DNA of 5,412 nt from assembly GCA_900767835.1 (NCBI GenBank), contig CAAGAO010000024.1:1-5412 (forward strand), written 5' to 3'. The position numbers and the translations under genes were made by a program. Below, in pieces: positions 1 to 3,987 of the stretch (its first letter is position 1; the number at the start of each line of letters is the position of its first letter). Source of the stretch: Clostridia bacterium. GTDB taxonomy: Bacteria > Bacillota > Clostridia > Christensenellales > UBA1242. The notes under the pieces are model-generated. The model made no database searches. It was not told the origin of the DNA and saw only the letters and a list, made by a program, of their open reading frames with translations.

Positions 1-176
1 AAAGAAGAACTTATAGGACACGTAGACAAGGTTATTCAGAAACAGAAAAATTAGCATATCGTTTAGGTCAAATCGAAAGAGGTAAAAAGAACCCAAATAG
101 TAAAGTTTATGAGAGTTATAACCGCGGATTAAATAAACCTGCAAAGAAAACGAGAAAAACAATGTTTGGTGATTAA
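1..176 (+). CDS. C-terminal end of a small arginine/lysine-rich protein (5'-partial)
   Basis: An open frame enters from the left edge (first full codon at base 3) and ends at TAA 174-176, giving about 57 visible residues. The visible part is very basic: it opens with an Arg-rich patch (RRTYRTRRQ), continues with YSETEKLAYRLGQIERG and ends near KKTRKTMFGD. No membrane segment is visible. The Y-S/T-x-x-E-K-x-x-Y pattern recurs in the small basic protein at 1141-1383, so the two may be distant relatives or share a nucleic-acid-binding helix. The next gene starts 2 nt after this stop, which implies one transcript and probably translational coupling. I do not recognise a named family. The charge suggests DNA or RNA binding, but that is inference. 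The true start lies outside the window. Confidence 0.7.
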   Translation, partial: RRTYRTRRQGYSETEKLAYRLGQIERGKKNPNSKVYESYNRGLNKPAKKTRKTMFGD

Positions 177-178
177 TA

Positions 179-484
179 TTGAAAGTTAAAAATCAAAAAT
201 TAATAAATAAAAATGAATTCCGCAAAAATAAGGATAGCGGACATCCAAATTATATTTATGCTAAAGTTGGTAATGAATATAAATTTATCGGCTTAACACA
301 TTCACCTATAACTAATAATATTAAAAATATTAGGTTAGAGAAAAATCCGAACCCTAAAGATAATCGTACTGCATATTTTAAGCCAAAGGCTGAAAGAGGT
401 AAAGTTAATCGTTTTAATAAAAAACAAATAGGTTGGTATTTTTCTAAAAGAGATAAGCAGTTGATTGATAAATATAAGAAATAA
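179..484 (+). CDS. Small basic hypothetical protein, TTG start
   Basis: This 101-residue, Lys/Asn-rich soluble protein starts at TTG 179, two bases after the preceding stop (174-176). There is no strong SD; the nearest purine-rich stretch is GGTGA inside the end of the upstream gene, so translation probably depends on coupling. Its central part, around GHPNYIYAKVG, KFIGLTHS and LEKNPNPKDNR, followed by a basic, aromatic C-terminus (KKQIGWYFSKRD), looks like a compact conserved domain. It resembles, from memory only, uncharacterised small basic proteins seen on low-GC Gram-positive mobile elements; I cannot confirm this here. No catalytic motif, signal peptide or membrane segment is seen. The dense basic content and the neighbouring Arg-rich gene suggest a nucleic-acid-associated role (inference). 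A 150-base dyad-rich gap follows. Confidence 0.72.
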   Translation: MKVKNQKLINKNEFRKNKDSGHPNYIYAKVGNEYKFIGLTHSPITNNIKNIRLEKNPNPKDNRTAYFKPKAERGKVNRFNKKQIGWYFSKRDKQLIDKYKK

Positions 485-496
485 AAAAAAGAATGG

Positions 497-524
497 CACA
501 ACACGAGCATTTGCATTGGTTGTG
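497..524. repeat. Inverted repeat, 6-bp arms
   Basis: CACAAC (497-502) and GTTGTG (519-524) are perfect reverse complements separated by 16 bases. On its own this is weak, but it is the first of several consecutive dyads in the gene-free stretch. Confidence 0.4.
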
Positions 525-529
525 ATTAC

Positions 530-559
530 GGGATACCGAATAATATTCGTTTTTCTCCC
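530..559. repeat. Perfect 13-base dyad inside an outer 4-bp stem
   Basis: The core CGAATA-A-TATTCG (537-549) is perfectly symmetric about base 543. GGGA (530-533) and TCCC (556-559) can close an outer stem around it. The core is followed by a T run (550-554), so a weak terminator for the preceding gene is one reading; a hairpin origin or protein-binding dyad is another. The stem is AT-rich, so the terminator reading is not strong. Confidence 0.45.
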
Positions 560-579
560 AACATTCTTGTAATAAATAT

Positions 580-609
580 AAACTATTAGTCTTTAAAAGT
601 CAATAGTTT
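580..609. repeat. 30-base imperfect palindrome
   Basis: AAACTATT (580-587) and AATAGTTT (602-609) are perfect reverse complements. The interior is also imperfectly symmetric, because AAACTATTAGTCTTTA (580-595) mirrors TAAAAGTCAATAGTTT (594-609) apart from small differences. This size and symmetry fit a dimeric regulator or initiator site. The right half recurs as a near-direct repeat at 672-688. Confidence 0.5.
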
Positions 610-688
610 TAACAATTAAATAGAAGTGTAAACCTTATGAATTATAAAGTAGTAAGTACAAAAATAGATACTAAAAGTCTATTGTTTT
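594..688. repeat. 17-base imperfect direct repeat pair (594-610 and 672-688)
   Basis: TAAAAGTCAATAGTTTT (594-610) and TAAAAGTCTATTGTTTT (672-688) agree at 15 of 17 positions, with starts 78 bases apart. The first copy is the right arm of the 580-609 palindrome. The 8-mer TAAAAGTC also appears just upstream of the gene at 1141 (1124-1131) and inside a coding region (2825-2832). The two upstream copies could be iteron- or operator-like sites. Confidence 0.4.
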
Positions 689-756
689 TAGAAAATCCTA
701 TTAATTTAGGTAAAAGACCACATTTGTGGCAAATAATTAAAGTTGAGGAATTAAAT

Positions 757-1095
757 ATGGAAAATAAAAAAGAATTAATTAAAGAAGAAGATAAACTTAT
801 TGAGGGGCAAAAAAAATACCCTGCAGTTTTTTTAGGTTGTGACCATTTGGAAGGTACTTCCAAAGAAGGTAAAAAATATAATATCGGTAAAGTTCAATTT
901 CAATTGTTAATAGAACAAACCGATAAAACAACAGGCGAAATTAGTGTTAAAAAACCTATTGTAGATGCAATGTGCGACCCAGAAGTGTTGCCAGTTGATT
1001 TTGATGATTATCAAAAATGTTTTGCAATCTATGAATTGCCTGCTGACCCATCATATGAAAAAGCAAGACCTCGTTTTGTTAAGTTGGTCAAATAA
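757..1095 (+). CDS. Putative filamentous-phage-type ssDNA-binding protein (G5P/Pf3-like)
   Basis: This 112-residue protein has a charged N-terminus (1-20) and then a compact core. Three parts resemble the small OB-fold ssDNA-binding proteins of filamentous phages: GTSKEGKKY (33-41) parallels the GxS-x-x-GKPY loop of Ff gene V protein and the GTSAKGNPY loop of Pf3; an aromatic/hydrophobic strand lies around 81-94 (DFDDYQKCFAIYEL); and the C-terminal strand RPRFVKLVK (104-112) parallels the RLRLVPAK ending of gene V. Family members are usually about 78-90 residues, so this one has an N-terminal extension and an inserted turn near 52-66. Such proteins coat phage ssDNA in the cytoplasm before assembly. 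The start at 757 is preferred because GAGGA (745-749) lies 7 bases upstream; an in-frame ATG at 637 would add 40 residues but has no good SD. The assignment rests on pattern resemblance only; another OB-fold protein is possible. Confidence 0.5.
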   Translation: MENKKELIKEEDKLIEGQKKYPAVFLGCDHLEGTSKEGKKYNIGKVQFQLLIEQTDKTTGEISVKKPIVDAMCDPEVLPVDFDDYQKCFAIYELPADPSYEKARPRFVKLVK

Positions 1096-1097
1096 TT

Positions 1098-1121
1098 AAA
1101 GGGGTAATTTGCCCCTTTTTT
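1098..1121 (+). terminator. Rho-independent terminator
   Basis: AAAGGGG (1098-1104) pairs with CCCCTTT (1112-1118) across a 7-base loop, and the T run continues to 1121. It starts 2 bases after the stop at 1093-1095. This is the clearest terminator in the window. It separates the putative ssDNA-binding gene from the downstream anchored-protein cassette, so the cassette needs readthrough or a promoter I cannot identify. Confidence 0.85.
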
Positions 1122-1140
1122 GTTAAAAGTCGAGGAAAAA

Positions 1141-1383
1141 ATGAATAAAAAATATAAAAAATATACACTTGCTGAAAAGCGGAAATATTGGGGTTCACAA
1201 CTTGATTATTTGTCTAACAAAAAGAAACGAACCAAAGAAGAAAGTAATAAACTGAGATATGCTCAAGGTTTCTATGCATCTTCAAAGAATGGGAAGATAA
1301 CAAGAGATTTTAACGACTTGGATAAACCAAATCAAATAGGACAACTCAACGGCTTTAAAGCAAATATGTATAATAAAAAATAG
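1141..1383 (+). CDS. Small basic hypothetical protein
   Basis: This 80-residue, Lys/Asn/Tyr-rich soluble protein has no signal peptide or membrane segment. ATG 1141 is chosen because GAGGA (1132-1136) sits 4 bases upstream; an in-frame TTG at 1120 lies inside the terminator T run and is unlikely. The opening, KYTLAEKRKYWGSQ, shares the Y-T/S-x-x-E-K-x-x-Y...Q pattern of the partial protein at 1-176 (YSETEKLAYRLGQ). Further along it has a KKKRTKEESNK helix and RYAQGFYASSKNG. Both proteins flank the dyad-rich region and may be nucleic-acid-binding (inference). I do not recognise a named family. The stop TAG (1381-1383) is followed 2 bases later by the hairpin leader of the next gene. Confidence 0.7.
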   Translation: MNKKYKKYTLAEKRKYWGSQLDYLSNKKKRTKEESNKLRYAQGFYASSKNGKITRDFNDLDKPNQIGQLNGFKANMYNKK

Positions 1384-1385
1384 TT

Positions 1386-1412
1386 GGAGTGATAAACACT
1401 CCTTAAAAGGAG
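1386..1412 (+). promoter_or_regulatory. Competing hairpins over the ribosome binding site of the 1417 gene
   Basis: GGAGTG (1386-1391) pairs perfectly with CACTCC (1397-1402) across ATAAA. CTCCT (1399-1403) can instead pair with AGGAG (1408-1412) across TAAA, which covers the SD for ATG 1417. Both pairings use CTCC 1399-1402, so they exclude each other: the first leaves the SD open and the second hides it. No T run follows, so a terminator is unlikely. Whether this acts as a switch is inference. Confidence 0.45.
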
Positions 1413-1416
1413 AAAA

Positions 1417-2274
1417 ATGAGAAAATTTTTTACAGGTTTGATTATAGTTCTAGTGTTGGTCTCACTTGCTGGAGACTTTGGTTATTATTGGATAAAAAAG
1501 AATGCATATAAACATCCAACAGTTCAGACTACTAATTTCTCCACATTGAAAGAAACCGATGTTAAAACATACATTTTTGATATGACATATTATGCAAACT
1601 CTGATAACTCAGGTGTTGAAATGTTCGAGTTTAAACTTAATTGTTATACCGGGATAAATAAAAATAAAATTTACTCTTACGGTGTTCAACTTATCAATCC
1701 TAAAAATGTTACAAATTCGTTTAATTGCATTAAAACTGAAGGCGTTGGTTTTCTTGGACTTGCAGGAACTAATGAATATTGGAAGTATACTTATGATTAT
1801 TCTAATTGTGAATTAACATATTTTAATTCTGACGATTTAACTTCGTATAATGCAACAGCTTCATTAAACGAAAATAAAACACCGTATGTCGTTGATATTG
1901 ATGGTCAGTTGTATGCTTTTAAATTTGATGCAACGTCTTATGTAGATGTAGAGAGAAACTGGTGTTCTTGGAGCTATTATCATTATTTTGTGTCAGATTT
2001 CGATTATTTCTTAAATACAATGTATAGTTCTATGTCAAATATAACAACTGGAACTGGTGTATATGAAAACCTAAATATTAATGTAAATAATGTTTTTGTC
2101 CTTTATTCTTACAACGAAATAACCAAAAAGTTCGATATCCAAACAGAGTTAGGATATAGTGCAGAATATATGGGTGTTCGTATTAAATATGTTGAGCGAG
2201 GTGCAAGAGTTCACGAAGACTCTATGTTTAATAAGATAGGTTCAAGTACAAAAGGTGGTGTTATATATGGATAG
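1417..2274 (+). CDS. N-terminally membrane-anchored Tyr/Asn-rich extracellular protein, unknown function
   Basis: This 285-residue protein starts at ATG 1417 behind a strong AAAAGGAG SD (1405-1412). Residues 1-5 are basic (MRKFF) and about 6-26 are hydrophobic, giving an uncleaved signal anchor or a signal peptide; no second membrane segment follows. The remaining ~255 residues are rich in Tyr, Asn, Thr and Ser, as in secreted beta-rich domains. They contain four cysteines (76, 104, 131, 183), enough for two disulfides, and an unusually aromatic stretch at 182-200 (WCSWSYYHYFVSDFDYF). I recognise no catalytic motif or repeat family. It opens a run of four consecutive anchored-protein genes and overlaps the next gene by 8 bases (ATG 2267 within its end), implying coupled translation. 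A minor structural or adhesion protein of a phage-like element, or a host surface protein, would both fit; neither is shown. Confidence 0.75.
   Translation: MRKFFTGLIIVLVLVSLAGDFGYYWIKKNAYKHPTVQTTNFSTLKETDVKTYIFDMTYYANSDNSGVEMFEFKLNCYTGINKNKIYSYGVQLINPKNVTNSFNCIKTEGVGFLGLAGTNEYWKYTYDYSNCELTYFNSDDLTSYNATASLNENKTPYVVDIDGQLYAFKFDATSYVDVERNWCSWSYYHYFVSDFDYFLNTMYSSMSNITTGTGVYENLNINVNNVFVLYSYNEITKKFDIQTELGYSAEYMGVRIKYVERGARVHEDSMFNKIGSSTKGGVIYG
2251..2258 (+). promoter_or_regulatory. Ribosome binding site that decides the 2267 start
   Basis: AAAGGTGG (2251-2258), inside the end of the upstream gene, closely matches the SD consensus and lies 8 bases before ATG 2267. This favours ATG 2267 over the in-frame GTG at 2255, which would lie inside the SD itself. 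Confidence 0.65.
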
Positions 2275-2827
2275 AGTTATTACTATAATTTTTGTTATTT
2301 TTGTAATATTTACAGGTCTTAATACAATACCTGTTTGTATTGAATATTTAACTACACATTCGAGCGAGATAGGTAAGGTGGACGACCTTGTTAAGTCTGA
2401 TTTGACTGACCAAAAAGATTGTTACACAATAACATATGACTTGGCTGGTGGTTTGATTTTAAACCCTCAAATCAATGGTCAAAGTGCTGGGAAAGAAAAT
2501 CCTACAACATATACGTTATTTACAGAGTCCTTTACACTTGTTAATCCTGAAAAAGATGGTTACGACTTTATAGGTTGGACTGGAACTGAACTCGAAGAAC
2601 CAAGACTTAAAGTTACTATTTGTAAAGGTTCTAGCGGGAACTTGGAATTTAAGGCTCACTATGAGAAAATACTTGACGCTCCGGTCTTAAATGCTCCAAC
2701 AGATACTGACGGCTTGCGTGTCTCTTGGAATAAAATTGATAATGCAACTGGTTATGTAGTTAATGTTAATGGTGTTATTGTATTAAAGCAAGTTTTACTT
2801 CAGAAACTATTTCATCTAATTATTTAA
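2267..2827 (+). CDS. N-terminal part: anchor, InlB B-repeat and truncated FN3
   Basis: As the bases stand, this frame makes a 186-residue product. MDRVITIIFVIFVIF is a short-N-terminus hydrophobic anchor. Residues ~53-134 follow the InlB B-repeat/Flg_new pattern: ITYDLAGG, NPTTYTLF, LVNPEKDGYDFIGWTG, VTICKGSSGNLEFKAHYE. In Gram-positive surface proteins such repeats serve as stalk or contact modules. LDAPVLNAP...VSWNKIDNATGYVVNVNG begins an FN3 domain. The last dozen residues (QVLLQKLFHLII) no longer look like FN3, and the product stops at TAA 2825-2827; this loss of character marks the frameshift. If translated alone it would be anchored with a half-formed last domain. Confidence 0.6.
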   Translation: MDRVITIIFVIFVIFTGLNTIPVCIEYLTTHSSEIGKVDDLVKSDLTDQKDCYTITYDLAGGLILNPQINGQSAGKENPTTYTLFTESFTLVNPEKDGYDFIGWTGTELEEPRLKVTICKGSSGNLEFKAHYEKILDAPVLNAPTDTDGLRVSWNKIDNATGYVVNVNGVIVLKQVLLQKLFHLII

Positions 2828-3684
2828 AAGTCGGAGATAATGTCATCAAAGTTAAAGCAAGTAGAGATAACTATTCTAAGTTTAGTCCTTGGTCTAATTC
2901 AGTTAGTTATTCTATAGTTAATCAATTAGAACCAATAGAATTAACTTATTCAAACAACGTCTTTAGTTTTAATGCCGTTGATAATGCTTGGGAGTATGTT
3001 ATAACTGCAGGAAATTGTGCTTTTTCTTTTTCCGCATCAAAAACTACATTCCCTAATAATTGTATAACATTAAATAATGGTAATTATACTATAGACCTAA
3101 CAAAAGCCTATGAAAAAGGTGATGTCGATATAATAGACGGCTTGCTATATTCGCCTGATAATAACGAATATATTAATTCAGCAAATCATTCAATTAATGT
3201 CACTGTTACTGCAAATGCAACATTTAAGGCACTTACTGCTCCAGCAGTATCGAACTTGGTGTCTTATGTTTATGATATAGCAGTTAATTTGAATAAATTG
3301 ACTTATACTTCAACTACATATACTCATTCTCAATTAGGTGCAAAATATTCTCAATATGATGTTAATTCTGGTGCGTTCCTTGCAATATTACTGCCTACTA
3401 CATTTTTTAACAATGATAGTATTCCAGAGTCAGTATATAGTTATTGCTCTGATTTGGTTATGGAAATATATGAGAATAATAGTTTGTTAACAACAGTTAC
3501 CGCTAAAAAATATGCTGGTTCTTATTTGTATAATTTCAAATCGAATGAGCTGACGGTTAATAAAAATTATACTTGTAAATTGATGTTTAAGTCTAATAAT
3601 ACAAAAATTGAAAAAACAAAAACATTAAATATTACTTGCTATGATTCTAATCATTTAACATTTTTAGAATTTAAAACAGTTTAA
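2770..3684 (+). CDS. C-terminal part of the frameshifted adhesin-like gene (no start codon)
   Basis: The frame opens after an in-frame TAA at 2767-2769 and runs to TAA 3682-3684. From about 2788 it reads as the second half of an FN3 domain (SETISSNYLKVGDNVIKVKA, then FSPWSNSVSYS), then another FN3-like strand pair and a long Thr/Ser/Asn/Tyr-rich beta-type region with three Cys in its second half. The first standard start is TTG 3142, in mid-domain and without an SD, so independent translation is unlikely. It keeps protein-like composition for about 300 codons with no stop, so the frameshift is recent, artefactual or bypassed. Confidence 0.6.
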   Translation, partial: WCYCIKASFTSETISSNYLKVGDNVIKVKASRDNYSKFSPWSNSVSYSIVNQLEPIELTYSNNVFSFNAVDNAWEYVITAGNCAFSFSASKTTFPNNCITLNNGNYTIDLTKAYEKGDVDIIDGLLYSPDNNEYINSANHSINVTVTANATFKALTAPAVSNLVSYVYDIAVNLNKLTYTSTTYTHSQLGAKYSQYDVNSGAFLAILLPTTFFNNDSIPESVYSYCSDLVMEIYENNSLLTTVTAKKYAGSYLYNFKSNELTVNKNYTCKLMFKSNNTKIEKTKTLNITCYDSNHLTFLEFKTV

Positions 3685-3709
3685 ATAAATCTCCTTTAAA
3701 TAAATCTCC
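3680..3709. repeat. Perfect tandem 15-bp duplication
   Basis: TTTAAATAAATCTCC occurs at 3680-3694 and again immediately at 3695-3709. The first copy contains the stop codon of the upstream gene (TAA 3682-3684). Each copy ends in the anti-SD-like CTCC. Confidence 0.9.
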
Positions 3710-3728
3710 AAAATTTATTTTAAAAGGA
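3691..3728 (+). promoter_or_regulatory. Leader hairpin that can hide the ribosome binding site of the 3740 gene
   Basis: TCCTTTAAATAAAT (3692-3705) can pair with 3713-3728, which contains the SD AAAAGGA (3722-3728). By eye this gives 14 base pairs with single-base bulges at 3718 and 3722 and the loop CTCCAAA. The first tandem copy (3680-3690) can pair with the same AT arm but without TCC, leaving the GG of the SD free. The two copies therefore offer alternative structures. Control of translation is inferred, not shown. Confidence 0.45.
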
Positions 3729-3739
3729 AATATAAATAT

Positions 3740-3976
3740 ATGAAAAATTTTTTAAACACTTTAACTTTTATCGTAGGTGCTGCTGCAACAGCAGTCTTAA
3801 TTTGGGGGTTTTTATACCTTTGTATTCCGGGTGTGAAAGATAACACCGACAAACTTTTTAAATGGGGTGATTATAAAGAAGAAATAACTCAACCAGATGA
3901 TAACAAAAAAGTAGAAAATGTAACTGCAACTTCATACAAATTTGAAAATGATTTCATTGCCATTACTTTAGGTTAA
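3740..3976 (+). CDS. Small single-pass membrane protein, unknown function
   Basis: This 78-residue protein has one hydrophobic segment at about 8-30 (TFIVGAAATAVLIWGFLYLCI) and then a charged, mostly hydrophilic tail ending in KFENDFIAITLG. ATG 3740 follows AAAAGGA (3722-3728) with a rather long gap of 11 bases. The size is near that of filamentous-phage coat proteins, but the layout is wrong for a major coat protein: the hydrophobic part is N-terminal, the rest is not an amphipathic acidic helix before a membrane span, and the C-terminus is not basic. A small anchor, holin-like or accessory structural protein are alternatives, none supported by a motif. It sits between two large anchored-protein genes, 11 bases before the next start, and is clearly part of the same transcription unit. 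Confidence 0.7.
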   Translation: MKNFLNTLTFIVGAAATAVLIWGFLYLCIPGVKDNTDKLFKWGDYKEEITQPDDNKKVENVTATSYKFENDFIAITLG

Positions 3977-3987
3977 GACGGTGAAAT

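Larger units (their letters stand above)
485..756 (+). promoter_or_regulatory. Dyad-rich intergenic region: candidate origin or control region
   Basis: No convincing gene lies here. The stretch holds a run of dyads: CACAAC/GTTGTG (497-502/519-524); a perfect 13-base dyad CGAATA-A-TATTCG (537-549) inside an outer GGGA/TCCC pair (530-533/556-559); a 30-base imperfect palindrome (580-609); and CCAC-ATTT-GTGG (718-729). A 17-base near-repeat links 594-610 and 672-688. I find no sigma-70-type -35/-10 pair with good spacing. Such concentration of dyads upstream of a candidate ssDNA-binding protein gene would fit an origin or packaging region of a small replicon, or an operator region; neither is proven. 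A frame is open from ATG 637 into the gene at 757, so part of this region could instead be coding. Confidence 0.4.
2267..3684 (+). pseudogene. InlB-repeat/FN3 adhesin-like gene interrupted by a -1 frameshift near 2786
   Basis: Two reading frames together encode one coherent protein. The upstream frame stops at 2825-2827, but protein-like sequence continues one frame back from about 2788 to TAA 3682-3684. That frame has no ATG, GTG or TTG before 3142. Joining at the AAA run 2785-2787 (a fourth A would restore the frame) gives about 472 residues: an N-terminal hydrophobic anchor (about 4-24), a linker, an InlB-type B-repeat (about 53-134), an FN3-like domain (about 137-225) that the join completes, a second FN3-like start (LTYSNNVFSFNAVDNAWEYV), then a Thr/Asn/Ser-rich tail with no C-terminal membrane segment or LPxTG. 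The predicted role is an anchored cell-contact protein. The break may be a real inactivating deletion, phase variation, recoding or a homopolymer sequencing error. Confidence 0.72.

Noticed and set aside
256..516. Minus-strand open frame of 86 codons opposite the 179-484 gene
   Set aside because: It is antisense to a well-composed basic protein gene, its hydrophobicity is what complementing Lys/Asn codons produces, and it has no convincing SD.
642..863. Minus-strand open frame opposite the start of the 757 gene
   Set aside because: No SD, Ser/Phe/Leu-rich shadow composition, and no recognisable domain.
2782..2788. ATTAAAG as a programmed -1 slippery site
   Set aside because: It does not fit X-XXY-YYZ, because the first three bases are not identical, and I saw no obvious strong stem just downstream. 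A one-base loss in the A run is simpler, so recoding is kept only as an alternative.
2840..2917. Short ATG frame with a GGAG-like SD just after the 2827 stop
   Set aside because: It is only about 25 codons, lies in the wrong frame for the FN3 continuation and does not read as a domain.
3780..3794. CTGCTG-CAA-CAGCAG hairpin inside the 3740 gene
   Set aside because: It is explained by Ala/Thr codons (GCT GCT GCA ACA GCA) of the membrane segment; no evidence of a separate role.
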